Source: Voacanga thouarsii
Taxonomy: Eukaryota > Streptophyta > Magnoliopsida > Gentianales > Apocynaceae
Reading direction: 5' to 3'
DNA: 64,000 bases
Assembly: GCA_026120185.1 (NCBI GenBank)
Contig: JANUWF010001481.1
Location: 2,733,001 to 2,797,000, forward strand
Shown: positions 1 through 12,253 of the stretch, in pieces
Position numbering within the stretch: position 1 is the first letter of the stretch
Layout of the letters: each line of letters starts with the position of its first letter
Made by a program: the position numbers and the translations under genes
Notes under the pieces: generated by a model
Database searches by the model: none
Told to the model about the DNA's origin: nothing
The model's input: only the letters and a program-made list of their open reading frames with translations

Positions 1-304
1 GGATCGGGAGACAGGAGTTAACCTTAGAGAAGCCAGTACTCCTTTTCTAAAGGAAAAATCCTAACAACTCAATGTATATTAGTATTTAGTGTACTTGTAA
101 TATACAAGAACGCACTCTGTGTTGTAACTATCCTTTTGGGATGTATATTAACGTGTTATGTTTTAACTACTTTATATTATGTTATATGTTTATTTATGCA
201 CTTTATGACTTTGTTTGTTATAAAAATCCCTTGTCTAAGCAATTGGATGGGCGACCCCTGACGCTTTTACACGCTTTCATACTATTTTAGTTAAGGGTGC
301 TATA
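1..304 (+). repeat. 5' LTR of gypsy A, last ~300 bp
   Basis: This stretch is homologous to 36035-36338, the end of the 3' LTR of A. It ends in a degenerate GGTGCTATA immediately before the primer site. The LTR beginning lies outside the window. It shares the motif around 'CCTTGTC...GGACGGGCGA' near its end with the 4.3 kb LTR family (e, F, H, J), which suggests related lineages. Confidence 0.85.
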
Positions 305-306
305 AT

Positions 307-320
307 TGGTATCGGAGCCA
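307..320 (+). other. primer-binding site of gypsy A (tRNA-iMet type)
   Basis: The sequence TGGTATCGGAGCCA is one mismatch from the usual plant site complementary to the 3' end of initiator-Met tRNA (TGGTATCAGAGC...). It lies two bases after the LTR end, as expected. Confidence 0.85.
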
Positions 321-381
321 TAATTGTAGGATATTTGTATTATTTTGAGAGAGACTAATAAAATTACCTTCTTTTATAGAT

Positions 382-1213
382 ATGGCTGATGATAGAGGCA
401 AGAGACTTGTAGATGAGTAGACCAGTAGCAAGCAGAAGAAGAAAATAGGTGCAATTTCTGGTTGGAAATGAATTTAGAAGATACAGGTACGTCCTGGACC
501 CAATTAGTTCTATGTAGAGACAGGCTCTGGCTTAAGACAATAACCTCAACCACTGGTGATCTGGGAGAGCCTCTTAATTACCCTACCCAGAGATCAGTCT
601 CTTAAGAAGAGGCCATTGGAAACAAGTAGCTTTGACGACAATAACAATAGCTTAGATATCTCCAGTGAGTTGTATGAGGGAGATATACAGGAGCTGAGCG
701 CTTTCTTTGAAAATTTGGCTGAGACATTCACTGATGACACTAAGTGAAAGGTTGAAGTAGTATCACCAGAGATGCCTCTAGATTACGATATACTTGCTCA
801 GGCTGATGATGAGGGTGAGGAGGAGCCAGACGAAGTGATTGAGACTGAGTCCGATACCGAGTCCGATGTAGATCCGGAGGTAGAGCCAGAGGTTTAGATT
901 GGGGCTGGAGAGGAAATAGAACTAGAGCAGGAGAATGAGATTGAGGAGGAGGAGGAGCTGATAGAGGAGTGGGAAGAGGAGATAGAGGAGGAGGTCAATT
1001 TACTTGGCCTCAGATATGATCATCCAGAGTCCTACACTGTGTTAGCTAATTCAGCACCCCCTATCTCTAGCAAGAGGAGTAATGAGTATTAGCTTGATCA
1101 TATGTATATATATAGTATGAGGTATAGCACAATATATGTGGATTAGGTGTGTATTTGCCACTCTAGGTATGGTTACGCACCCAATTTTGTATTGAGCCAT
1201 GTTATGGCAAGAC

Positions 1214-1254
<41 letters not shown>

Positions 1255-2250
1255 TTTTGCCCTATCTTGACTATACTAAGGTTGTTACTACTTTGCTTAC
1301 TTCATAACGATAATTGGTGGGTATATTATTAAATAATAAGAAAATTACAAATGCCACATAGACATGGTACTAGTTGCTACCTTGAAACACAAAATGAAAA
1401 CCATCTTGTTAAGGAAACCCATTTCTCGCCTACTAATAATGCAATGATGAGGACATTTGGAAGAATGACAAAGATCCTGGAATGGGTTACTAAAATTTCG
1501 ACTCGAAGAGAACGAATGGGAGATTTGAAAGACGATCAGCCATTAGAACGTTTTCAGAAGTTTCACCCACCTCTATTCCATAGTATACTAGACTAGGAAT
1601 AAGAGGTAGAATCATGGATAGAGCTAATGGAGAATATTTTCACTGCTCTCAATTACTTTGAGGAAAGAAAAGTGTGATTCACTACTTTTCGGTTACAAGA
1701 GCTGCACGAGATTTGTGGACTTGGGAAAAGGACCAAAAAGAGTGGGTCTAGACAAACTTCAAAGCAAGCTTCAAGAAGGAATTCATTCCTTGCTGGGTAA
1801 TTGAATGCAAGGAAGACGAGTTTCAGAATTTCAAGCAAGGAGGAAGAATGTTAGGACAATATGTCGATGAATTCATACGATTATGAAAATATTGCCCTTT
1901 ATTGGTTCAATCAAAAGCCAATCTCACAAGACGATTTGTGGAAGGCCTACGCATTAAGCTAAAGCATGTATTGTTGAGCATAGCACTACCTAGTTATTGT
2001 AGTGCGACTGTAGAAATCACTTCTAGTATTGAGGGTAAAAATATTGAGCAGGTAAAGATAAAAAATAAATGTGGTTTTAAGAATTCCATCAAGAGGAGAC
2101 AAAGAGATGCATAATTGCAGAGGAAGGGAAAATCCCTAAAAAAGACTAATAATAATGGCAAGAAGCAAGTTGTTAAATGTTTTAACTGGAGAGAAGAGGG
2201 CCACAAGAGATTTAATTGCCACATTCGAAGCAAACATCGGGATGGATAAA
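382..2250 (+). pseudogene. gag of gypsy A, broken
   Basis: An ATG at 382 opens a short frame (MADDRGKRLVDE then stop), a plausible original gag start. Residues around 1525-1680 match the start of a retrotransposon gag domain (PLERFQKFHPPLF). A CCHC-like zinc knuckle follows at about 2174-2220 (CFNWREEGHKRFNC), with the second cysteine replaced by Trp. Between 760 and 1020 there is a long acidic stretch dominated by Glu codons, and at 1221-1252 an AC repeat has grown in the coding region. Many stops and frame changes make it non-functional. Assignment rests on position between primer site and protease plus these two matches. Confidence 0.7.
1221..1252. repeat. (AC)16 microsatellite
   Basis: An uninterrupted run of 16 AC units lies inside the decayed gag region of A. 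The His/Thr-rich reading frame that crosses it is an artefact of the repeat. Confidence 0.95.
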
Positions 2251-2321
2251 TCCGAGAGGAGGATACACTAGACAAAAGGCTGGGATAGCCCAAAGAAAAT
2301 TAGGGGTAAGTATTTATTTTT

Positions 2322-2760
2322 GTGCCCAGACTGACTAAGCCACAGATGAATGCTTGGGTAGTTGCTTTGCATAAGGTGGACTCCAAAGACACTGCTATGG
2401 TGGAAGGTAAGCTCTCTCTTTTTTATAAAGAAGCTAAAGTTTTAATAGACGCTAGTTCTACGAACTCTTTCATTACATGTCCTTTTCTTGAAAATATGCG
2501 GGTTTGAGATAAGGAAGTCCCTTCTAAAATGATTGTTAGTAACATTTTGGGAAAATAAATAAAAAGTGATAAGATATATTTTGGTTGTAAAATCTTTATA
2601 GGAGATATAATAATGAAAGGGGATTTAATTTGTTTACCTATAGAGGGCTATGATGCCATTTTGTGCATGGATTGCTTATCCCAACATCATGCTCGGGTTA
2701 ACTATAGGAAGAAGGTACTAAGTTTTGCAAACCTAGATAAACGATGATAGAATTTGTCGG
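2322..2760 (+). pseudogene. aspartic protease region of gypsy A, broken
   Basis: This stretch lies between the gag zinc knuckle and RT. The frame at 2322-2507 contains VLIDASSTNSFI, a match to the retropepsin active-site block (normally ...DSGATHSFI); Asp remains but Ser-Gly has become Ala-Ser. Downstream, 2640-2700 retains 'YDAILCMDCLSQHHA', the usual 'D.ILGMDWL..H.A' end of the gypsy protease. Stops interrupt the frame. The protease would have cut the gag-pol polyprotein in the virus-like particle. Confidence 0.75.
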
Positions 2761-2879
2761 GGAGACAGTCCTGAAGAACAACTTTTTGATATCTGGGATT
2801 AAAGGTAAAAAATTGATATGGAAATGGTGTATTAGGTATTTGGCCTATCTGATGAATAAGCCAAATGAGACCATAAAAC

Positions 2880-3810
2880 CAGAGGATATTCCTGTGGTTT
2901 GTGAATTCTTAGACGTATTCCCTACTGAATTAAACAAATTACCTCCAAAGAGAGAAGTGAAATTTACTATTGATTTGATGCCTACGACAAAACCTATTTC
3001 TAGAACCCCTTACAAAGGGGCCCCAACGAAGTTGCAAGAACGTAAGAAGTAATTACATGAAATGCTAGAGTTAGGATTTATCCAATCTAATACATCTCTA
3101 TTGGGAGTACCTGTATTATTTGAGAAAAAAAAGGATGAGACATTGAGGATGTGCACTGATTACCCGGTAACGGTGAAAAACAAGCACCCGTTATTAATAA
3201 TTGATGAACTGTGTGATCAGTTGCAAAGAGTTAGATGTTTTTCTAAACTAGACGTAAGGAAAGGTGTTAACAAGTTAGAATTAGGGAGGAGGATATTCCA
3301 AAAACCATATTGAATATGCGGTACAGACATTTTGAGTTTTTGGTGATACCCTTCAGTGTACTGAATGCCCCTGCTACTTTTATGGATTTGATGCATCGGG
3401 TATTCCAACCATATTTGGACAGTTTTTCTTTCATCTTTATTGATGATATTTTTGTATATTCTCTTACACCCCAGGAGCATGAAGTGCATGTTCGGAAATT
3501 GCTGGAGAAGTTGCGGGAAACCAAGTTGTATGCCAAATTCAATAAGTATGAATTTTGGCTAAGTGAAATAGCATTTTTGGGTCATATGATATCCAAAGAT
3601 GGAATTACCTTAGATCCCTCAAAAGTTAAGCTGGTGATGAATTGGAAGTGCCCAGAAAATCTAATCAAGATACGAAGTTTCTTAGGATTAGTCGGGTATT
3701 ATAGGAGATTTATTGTGGAGTTTGCAAAGATTGCATTGCCTTTGACCAAACTGACTCAAAAAAAGGTACCGTATATATGGTTGGAGAAATATGAAGTAAG
3801 TTTGTAAAAC
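2880..3810 (+). pseudogene. reverse transcriptase of gypsy A, broken
   Basis: The order of motifs is that of a gypsy RT: VFPTELNKLPPKREVKFTID at about 2917-2976, PISRTPY near 2995, the substrate-binding block RMCTDY near 3147, then KLDVRKG near 3246. After a frame change, the catalytic block FIDDIF (for YIDDIL) is at about 3438-3456, with FLGHMIS and SFLGLVGYYRRFI following. The Asp pair of the active site is kept, but stops at 3050 and 3310 and the loss of the usual sequence after LDVR break the frame. It would have copied the element RNA into cDNA. Confidence 0.88.
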
Positions 3811-3825
3811 TTGAAATGCCGATTG

Positions 3826-4220
3826 AGCATTTTACCAGTTTAGCCTTACCGATGATAGACAAACCTTTTGAAGTATAAACTGATGCTTCTAAAGAAGGTT
3901 TGGTGGGAGTGTTGATGCAAGAAAATAAAGTTACAGCTTACATATTCAAAAAGTGAAGTCTTATGAGGAAAAATACCCTGCACATGATTTGGAGTTAAAA
4001 TGATTGCGTTTGCATTGAAAAAGTGGAATCATTATTTAAATAGTGTTGAATTTGAGAGCTTTACAGATCACAAAAGCTTGAAATATACCTTCACTCATAA
4101 AGATCTGAACAAGAGACAGATAAGATGAATAGAGTTTTTAGAAGAATTTTGATGTTTGATTAAATGTCATCCTAGCAAGGCAAATGTGGTAGCTAATGCC
4201 TTAAGCAGGAACGTGTAAAT
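3826..4220 (+). pseudogene. RNase H of gypsy A, broken
   Basis: Directly downstream of RT the frame reads TDASKEGLVGVLMQE, the first catalytic block of gypsy RNase H (normally TDAS..G.G.VL.Q). Matches to the 'E.KYP.HD.EL' and 'TDHKSLKY' blocks follow at about 3965-4090 in shifting frames. Numerous stops are present. Confidence 0.75.
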
Positions 4221-4379
4221 ATTGGCACTTCGTGTTATGCAGACTCCAGAATTAGAAACTTTTATGGTTGAAGGGCGGATAATGATGAGCAATATTTTGA
4301 TATAACCAACTTTCTTGCAATATTTAAAAGATGCTTAGGAGAGGATGTGGATTGCAGAAGATTGCAAGAAAAGAAGGAA

Positions 4380-5180
4380 AGGATTTTTAAGTGAATGAAT
4401 TGGGAATTCTATGCTTTCGAGATAGATATTGTGTTCCAAGACAAGCTTTAATCAAAAAAGATATTTTAACTGAAGTGCATCGGAGCAAATATACCATCCA
4501 CCCAAAAGAAGTGAAAATGTATCAAGATTTGAAACAACACTACTGGTGGATTGGAATGATAAAGGATATCTCGTAGTATGTAGCCAAGTGCCTTACATAT
4601 CAAAAAGTGAAGTTGGAACAACAACGATCAAGAGGATTATTGAATCCATTGCCTGTAACCCAATGGAAATAGGATGAAATTACTATGAATTTTACCACAA
4701 CATTGCCTCTAACTGCTAGACAGAGATATACTATCTAGGTTATGATAGATCACTTAACGAAATTGGCTTATCTCATTCCCATTAACCAATGAGATTCTTT
4801 GGAGAAATTGAGTAAGATACACTTGGAAGAGGTGATAAAGTTGCATGGAGTACCTTCTAGCAATATATCTGACCATGATCCCAAATTTAACTCCAAGTTT
4901 TGGAATAAGTTGCAACACTCTTATGGGACAACTTTGAAATTTAGTACTGCTACACATCCACAGACTGATGGTTAGATAGAAAGAGTGATCCGAATTTTGG
5001 AAGACATGTTATGGGCGTGTGCTCTGGACTTTGGGACTAAATGGGCTGATCACTTGGCTTATACTGAATTTGCATATAATAACAGTTACCAATCAATGAT
5101 TGGTATGATTCCATTTGAGGCCCTATACGAACAAAATCGTCAATCACCCTTCTATTGGGAGAGTATAGGGCAAAAATAGG
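4380..5180 (+). pseudogene. integrase (zinc-binding and core) of gypsy A, broken
   Basis: The zinc-binding part is at about 4470-4620 (EVHRSKYTIHPKEVKMYQDL, then a C..C remnant near 4590-4606). The core follows: 'DEITMNF' at about 4674 stands where the first catalytic Asp is normally seen (..MDF), so that Asp is now Asn. The second Asp is kept in the SDHDPKF block near 4870. The third catalytic block reads TDG, stop, IERVIR near 4968, so Glu is present but a stop precedes it. 4985-5179 is an open piece with AYTEFAYNNSYQSMIGMIPFEALY. The enzyme cannot be active. Confidence 0.85.
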
Positions 5181-5254
5181 AAGCACAAAGTGTTTGGGAT
5201 ATAGAAGCAGCTAAACAAACTATAAAGAATATTAAGAACATCTTGGAATCTGCT

Positions 5255-5735
5255 TAAAGTTGACAGAAAGTTATACTGACCAACATCGAAAAGATCTAGA
5301 GTTTGAGATAGGAGATCAAGTCGTTCTAAGACTAACCATGAGGCAGAAGTTAGGAGGAAAATTGCAAAGAAAGAAATTAACACCTCAATATATTAGGCTT
5401 TTTCCAATCGTGGAGCGAATTGGGAAAGTAGCGTATCGATTGGATTTACCTACTGAGTTACATGGTGTTCATGATGTATTCCATGTATCTCAACTCTGGA
5501 AGTATGTAGGAGATCCCAAACATGTCATAAATGACAAAGCCATTAAACTTACACCGGACTTAAACTATAAGGAGAAGTCGATAAGAGTTTTGGAGTATGC
5601 CAAAGAAAGAGTTAAGGAATAAGAAAATTTCACTAGTCAAAGTATTATGGAACCATCAACCTATGCAAGATGCCATATGGAAACGAAAGTTGAAATGCGG
5701 AGGAAATACCCTAAATTATTTGTGGAATAAATTTA
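5255..5735 (+). pseudogene. integrase C-terminus and chromodomain remnant of gypsy A
   Basis: The open stretch 5260-5622 holds the conserved C-terminal integrase blocks: DLEFEIGDQVVLRL, then KLTPQYIRLFPIVERIGKVA, then VHDVFHVSQLWKY. After the stop at about 5620 another frame reads SLVKVLWNHQPMQDAIWK, which fits the C-terminal chromodomain of chromoviruses (normally ...VLW....EEATWE.E). This places A among chromodomain gypsy elements, whose chromodomain is thought to steer integration into heterochromatin. Stops and frame shifts are present. Confidence 0.8.
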
Positions 5736-5756
5736 ATTTCAAGGACAAAATTTCTT

Positions 5757-5768
5757 AAAGGGGGGAGA
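5757..5768 (+). other. polypurine tract of gypsy A
   Basis: AAAGGGGGGAGA lies immediately 5' of TGTGACACCCC, the start of the 3' LTR, and follows the typical 'TTCAAGGACAAAATTTCTT' end of chromovirus internal regions. It primes plus-strand DNA synthesis in this class. Confidence 0.85.
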
Positions 5769-5769
5769 T

Positions 5770-6913
5770 TGTGACACCCCTCGCTTTTGTACTTTCTGAT
5801 TGCGACTACTTTGTACATGGTCAAAATTTATATGTAAAGGAAGAACAAGAAATATTCGCTACAATAAGATGAATATTTTGGTAGAATAAAAAATTTAAGA
5901 GGCGTTGACGGAATTTTCGGTTGCGATTTCAAAAAAAAATCAAAAAGTATTTGACAATTTAGAGAGACATGAAAATAAATAGTTTGTTGTCCGGATTCTA
6001 TTGGTAACATAAAAATTTTTCACGATTAGAACAAATAATATCAGGGTTTCTGAATTATTTGAAGTAGATGGTAAAATTTTTATTCAAGAAATTGAGAGAA
6101 AAATTGTGATTGGTTATTGGAAAAATGTGTTGAAAGCTTATTTGGTTAGGGGTTCCATTTATCAAGAGGCCATTTGTTGAAAGATGCTTAGGTGGCATGT
6201 TGAATTTCAAAAGCTCCCTAAGGATGCCATGTGTGATGCTAGGTGGCTTGTGCATTTAATGCAGACTTATCATGTAATTAAATGAATTTATGTGGGGGGG
6301 AAAAAAAAGAATAGTAGTGGACAGCTTTTGCACCGATTTTTTGTGCTAAAAATAGAGAAAGAAAGAAAAAAATATAAGAAGAGAGAGAAATTGGTAAGTT
6401 TTGAGAGAATAAGAAAGAAAACAAGAGTTCTTGGAGATTTTGACCAAAAATCAAAGGAGACTCAAGGTAAATCACAAGATACCAAGAACTAATTTTGTTC
6501 TTCTCATTGTAAGGAGTAGATTGATGTATGTTTTGCAAGGAGATAAGCATGTTATGTGATTTTTACTTGAAGAACATATGAACACTATGTTGCTATTTTG
6601 CTTTCTTAGGTAACCAGTTGAATGGAATAGCATTTAGCATGGATTTTATGATCATTTAGTGATGTTTTGGTTATGTTTGGAAGGGATTTTGATGGCTGAA
6701 GTTGAGGGAGTTAATGAAGAAAAGATTAAATAAAGTAATGGAATGAATTTAATGTTAGTTGAGATTATGTAAGCATGAAAAATGGAATAAAGGCTGTCGG
6801 ATTTTGCTACACTTTGTGTGATATTTTTCTGCTGGAAAATGCTAAGAAAATAGCTAGTTTTAATGAAGAAAATTTGAGGAAAAATGGTGGAATTAATTGG
6901 AGTTAGGTGTTAG
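5770..6913 (+). repeat. 3' LTR of gypsy A, first part
   Basis: The LTR starts TGTGACACCCC right after the polypurine tract and runs until interrupted by copia C1 at 6914. The last five bases (6909-6913, GTTAG) are the left copy of C1's target-site duplication. No gene is seen; short open frames at 6278-6550 lie in AT-rich LTR sequence. Confidence 0.85.
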
Positions 6914-8847
6914 TGTTGGGATGTATGCCCTCTTAGATTTGGTTTTTAATGTAATTTTGATTTGTATTAATAAAAGTTTTATTCTTAGAAATTGTTTGTG
7001 AATTCTTCTTTACTTTTGTGCACAATTTTGTTGAAAAGGATCCATTGCGTAGAAGTAAATAGTTCATGTGAATGGAGGTCTTTCACAGCAAAGTATGGAC
7101 CATGGGTTACTTAGACACATAAACTATTGTTCTTAACCGAATGATAAGAATGGGAATCTCATCATGGTAAGTTTTTTGTGTTATGAATTCTAAATATAAA
7201 GTGGCATTCCTTTACCCAATGAGTAGTTTTCTCATTTTATAACTTAAGTGTATTTCGAATAGGTAGAACTGGACCAGTAGTAGTGGTTTCGAAAAGTGCT
7301 ATATAATAGAAACTTAGTTTACTACTACTACAACGTGGACTAATACTCTATAGCTTAAGTATGAGTTGGTAGTCTGACGAAGCTAGAGTGTATGCTTTGA
7401 TGTACCATAGTTGAGGTTCTACTGTAGGATCAATATACTTGTATGTTGGGTATATGTGACTAGTCAATCAAGGAAAACTTGTACAAGATAACTTCTATAC
7501 TATATCGTCCCTTATGGTTATCCGAATGATCTAAATATCCAAAACCTTGGGGAATATTACTTGGATATTTGTGTTAGCGTAGCTCCATTGGAAAGTGAAA
7601 ATATTCTAAGAAGTCATAGATCATTGGACTACAAGCCTAAGGATAGTAGATGTCTTTTAGAGAGGTGTTAGTACATTTTTTTCCTCTCTAAATGAACGGT
7701 GATGTGTAGAGGGGTATTTTAGTCATTACACCTGTAGGTCGGAGACATAGCTAACACAGCATTGTTTTTTAGGTCAATATTTCATTCTGGTGATATTAGG
7801 GAATATTTAAAATGCAATATACATCTATTATTTATAGTAGGGGTATTTTGATCATTTTAGTAGCTAAGGCGATGGGTCTTTTTGGTTCTCAGAATAGCTC
7901 ATAAGTCCTATTTAATTATGGGTTGAGGAAATGGTCTCAGTTAAAGAGGATTTAATTTTATTCAAGAAATCTAATTTATTATTAGAATAGAATAAAATAA
8001 AAGGACGAGAGAAATTAAATTATACTTACTATCTAATTTAATTGGTTTATTAATTATTTAGGGCCTAAGCCCAGATAGAATAATTAAAAAATTAACCTGG
8101 GCCTAAACTAGATAAAAATACTTAAATAATTATTTTGGTCTATAGGGGTTCATTAATTATTTATTAAGTTATTTTTATAAGCCCAGAAAATAAATAATTA
8201 ATATTCATTATTTTGGGCTTATTGGGTCTAGAAAAAATAATAAAAATAATTATGACCCAATAACTTGGAACCAAAGGGTTTTTTTTTTTTTTTCATTCAT
8301 GGGATAGAAGAGTTTAGGCTAAACATCTTCTATTCATAACTTCCAGATGTTTTGAAATATCAAAACCCTATGTTATGTTATCTTGTGTTGAAGCCGTATG
8401 TTTTTCATTCTCGTATAATACACGTTAGTAAAAAATAAATAAATAAATAAAACCTCAAGCCTTCTATTCTATTTTTCTCTCTCATTTGTTCTTCTCTTCT
8501 TGTGCTTCTTGATTCTATTAATTAATAGAAGACAATCAAGAAGAAAAGAGGCTTGTAGTCCTCACCTATTTGTTTCACCAATAAGATATTAGGCGGTGGA
8601 ATATTCTGAGAAGTAAGAAGCTGTGCATTCATGCCACAGAGGAGTAGAAAATAATGGGATTTGATTCGGAAGCATCAACGAGTCATAAAGAAATCCTTGT
8701 GGTTTAGTTGTGTTCTTCACAGCCAAAGAGACGATTAAAGCGCAGAGGTAAAAAACGAAAACTTCTTCTGTCGTATGTTGTCTGTGCGTTGGTTTTTTAG
8801 CTTCTTTTAGTTTACTGTGTGCATATATTCTATTTTTTTAAGCTTCA
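6914..8847 (+). repeat. 5' LTR of copia C1
   Basis: The LTR begins TGTTGGGATGTATGCCCTC and ends AAGCTTCA, 1934 bp. Its homologue is the 3' LTR at 25806-33703, which has three pieces totalling about 1.86 kb once insertions are removed. It contains a poly-T run at about 8279-8292 and an AAATAAATAAATAAA run near 8440. No coding potential is seen. Confidence 0.9.
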
Positions 8848-10606
8848 AGTGGTACCTGAGTGAAAAGCTTTCAGGCTTAGTCTAATAAAATTGGCTAGAT
8901 AATTGTTTGGTAAATCCTGTGATCCTTTACTATTTTGGTATGGGATACATTCTCTATACACCTCATCGTTGAGGTTTAGGAAACCACTGTAGATTAAAGC
9001 TTTCATAGCAATCGTGTAAACCCAAGTTTTATGGGTATATGCTTGTTTTTGTTTTGATGAAAATTTGTATAAAAAAATGTCATCTGTGTTGTTGCGAGAA
9101 GAATTGCAGAAGTTTTCTGGAGAAAAATCGTAGAAAAAGGATTGCAAACTAAAGAAGAAAGGAGGATCCATTGACGATGAGCCGAGTTGCGTGGCAATGG
9201 GTTTGGCTCATGTGCCTGGAATCGTGGGAAGGCTTGGCCGAGCCGTGGCTTGACTGCCGCAACAAGGCACCAAGTTGACCCACGGCTCGGTGATTGAATT
9301 GCTTCTTGGGAAGGATATTTGCATCCTTCCCAGGATTTGATCACTATTGTGACCGGGTTCTGGGGTGAGCCCATGGGTAGCTTGCGGGCGCCCGCGAGTC
9401 ACGGTCCATGGACCCATCCATGTGCCATCATCCAGTGTGGCGAGTGCGCAAGACTAGAAAAATATTTTTTTATTTTTTCCCTTGTAATTTTTTTCGCATT
9501 TTCTTTTTCGTTTTTTGTCCCATACCAAGCGAAGTTATTATTTTTACAATAGTTAATATTCATTGAATATTTTTTGTGAAAAATAATAGTAAAGGATTTT
9601 AGGATTAAATAAGACCATTAATTAATTTAATTAAAGTGTTTAATTCTATTCTTTGGGCATTTAGGTTTAAAAAATAGAAAAGTATAAAAACGTTTACTGT
9701 TTTCTAGCATGCTATTTATTTTGATCCCTATGTGCACATTTCTCAATGACCAAAGTCTTTGGGAATTTTTATTTGACAAGGAAAAATATTTTTCTTTAAT
9801 TAAATATTTAATTTTAATTTAAACAAAAATTAATTCTTCGTTACTTTCTTAAAGATTTTGTACCCTTAACGTAGAAAATATTTTCGATTTAGAAATCTTT
9901 GTAAGTTAAAATAAAAAAAAACCATTTTAATTTATTTTCACAAAGAAAAATTATTTTTGTTAATTAAAAAATTGAAAAGTTTTAATGGAAATTTTTGAAA
10001 TTATTAATTTTTTAACTTAAATAAAATTAATCCATGGAAAAATTTCTCAAAGGGTAAAAACCTTGACATAGAAATTTTTATGGGTTTAGATATTTCATTT
10101 TAAGTTAAAAGTGGAATTAATTGAAATTTTCAAATGATATTTTTCAAGAAATTGTTTTAAAAACTAAGTGGGAGAGGGGTTCCAATGGCCCCACGGCTTC
10201 CATCATAATCCTCATTAGAGATCGTGGGTCTCCTTGCATCACCCTGGGAATGAACCCGTATGGGATGGAGACACCACAAGGATATACTATGATGGGCCAG
10301 CCCACGTTGGAGGTTATAGTGCGAGGTATGTCCATAGGAAATGAGAAGAAACATCCATCCCCTCGATTCAGCTATCTTTTAAATCATTACCTAGAAAGGA
10401 AATTAATTTGTGGTGATTAATACACTTAGCTTAGGAAACTGTTAATCTTCCCAAGAAGCTATGTCAGTTTTTTTAAGGGCCAAATTAATCATGATAAAGA
10501 TAATAGTGATGGGGTTAACTATTATCAGTTTAATATGAGGATAAAGTGCACAAATTATTTTATTTTTCACAAAATTGAGATTTTTTTTTATTTTTAATTT
10601 TCAGAA
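8848..10606 (+). other. primer site and long untranslated leader of copia C1
   Basis: The sequence just after the LTR, AGTGGTACCTGAG (8848-8860), is a decayed tRNA-iMet primer site (normally TGGTATCAGAG). The leader is AT-rich but holds two sharply GC-rich islands at about 9170-9445 and 10165-10325. No gene is recognised; open frames over the islands on both strands overlap each other and match nothing I know. The leader ends in a pyrimidine-rich tract and TTTTCAG just before the gag ATG, which resembles a splice acceptor; this is only a resemblance. Confidence 0.6.
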
Positions 10607-11202
10607 ATGGTTGGTGGAGGTTCTTTCAGTCTCTTAGTTGTTATTCTCAAAGACAATAGGCTAATGGGCCCTAACTATGTTGAATGAAAAAGGAACTTGG
10701 ACATAATACTCACAGTTGATGAGTATAACTATGTCCTCTACGAAACTTGCCCTATTGTCAGGGAGGGTTTCACCGATAAGGAGTGAGAGGCTGAGAAGAT
10801 ATGGAAGAAGGCTGATGAAATGACACGCTACTATATGTTAGCCTCCATGACTAATGTTCTTCAATCCAAATATGAGCACATGGAAATTGCGTATGACATA
10901 AGCACATCATTAGCCACAATGTTTACTGACAAGAGCCAACCCACAAGGCAGGAGGCTCTTCAAACAATCATCAATACCAAGATGGCTGAGATTAGTTAGG
11001 GAGCATATGATCAAGATGATTGCTGCTTTCGAGGAAACGAAAGTCTTGGGACTGTCATTAACCCCGAGAGACAAGTGAACATGGTTCTCGAATCTCTGTC
11101 AGGCTTTTTTACACAATTCAAGTTGAACTACAACATGAACAAGTTAAACATGAGTTTAACTAAGTTAATAAAAGAGTTCTAGATGGCGGAGACTGTCATT
11201 AA
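10607..11202 (+). pseudogene. gag of copia C1, first part
   Basis: From the ATG at 10607 the frame runs with several stops and matches the plant copia gag (UBN2-type) domain. Recognisable pieces are KKADEMTRYYMLASMTNVLQ near 10806-10865, then SQPTRQEALQTIINTKMAEI near 10936-10995. The end, LNYNMNKLNMSLTKLIKEF near 11123-11180, is the usual C-terminal helix. The frame is then broken by element B at 11203. Removing B with one copy of ATTAA brings the next part (from 22502) back into frame, which supports the nesting. Gag would form the virus-like particle. Confidence 0.82.
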
Positions 11203-11555
11203 TGACGGGATTTCTATATCACAATAAGGATTACTATGGCGGAAACTAAGAAACCCAAGCCCCAATATCACAAGCATGTGATTTAAAATAGGTTTAACAA
11301 GGAACAAAGGTAACGGTTTTACCTTTCATTGAGCGTCTAAAAAAGAAAATTTTTCTTCTTCTTGTCAGATGATTGCGGCGCGATCTAGCAATCCCCTTGA
11401 TGCCAATGGATCACAAATAGGTTGGTTGTTGTCCTTTGTGATCACAATACATAATCACCTCTAACAGCAGTCCACACGAAGGATCACTCTCAAGCACCAA
11501 GATGTTTTTGCGCTAGCAGAAACCAAAAAACGGCTAGGGTTTATTCCAGAGAAAC

Positions 11556-11558
<3 letters not shown>

Positions 11559-11588
<30 letters not shown>
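11559..11588. repeat. (GA)n microsatellite in LTR of B
   Basis: About 15 GA units occur in the LTR. The corresponding site in the 5' LTR (near 21277) has only a short 'GACAGAGAGAGAA', so the tract changed length after insertion. Confidence 0.9.
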
Positions 11589-11592
<4 letters not shown>

Positions 11593-12218
11593 AGAGAGCC
11601 GTGTGTGCCCTAGGTTATTTTTCTTGTTTTTTCTTTGAAAAAGGATGTTGTTTTCGTGAATGGCCAAATCAAATTAGGTATCATGCATATCTCACATATA
11701 TCATGAAAAAACCTACTAAAAACACTCCATCTGAGAATTATGAAACAATTAGAATTGTCTAATTGTAATTGAAACCTTCAAGTTCTCACAATTACAATTT
11801 GACCCATAAATTATAACTAATTATAACTTGGTCACAACAACTTCTCTTTCTCGCAATAAACCCCATGTTATCAAATAACATTTTGAGTATATAATCCTCT
11901 ATTGTGTGTGACCTATTAGGTTTCACAGTCAATTGGTAGCGAATATGAATTAATTCAAACATCTTTGAGATTAATAATTCATAATTAATTAAAATTAATA
12001 TGGAATTAATTAAGATTGGTTTATTAATTCATCAATTAATAAACCCATATTCCCAGATCATGAGCAGTATCTAGCAACACATCATGACTACCCAAGAGTC
12101 TAGGAAGTCAAGTGGCTTGACATGAACCCTTTAATAACAAACTATAGTACAATTAACTCCCTTCACTATTCAACATCTCATTCGGTCTAGATATAAAATT
12201 AGTGCAAACTCCCTCCAG

Positions 12219-12247
<29 letters not shown>
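12219..12247. repeat. (TA)n microsatellite in LTR of B
   Basis: An alternating TA tract lies in the 3' LTR. The 5' LTR has a matching tract at 21916-21945, while solo LTRs b, c and d lack the expansion at the equivalent position, so it marks B's subfamily. Confidence 0.9.

Positions 12248-12253
<6 letters not shown>

Noticed and set aside
1147..1332. Small open frame with a His-Thr repeat
   Set aside because: It is a translation of the AC microsatellite within the decayed gag of A.
9003..9552. Overlapping open frames on both strands over the GC-rich block
   Set aside because: They come from low stop-codon frequency in GC-rich DNA, overlap each other and match nothing. The block lies in the leader of C1.
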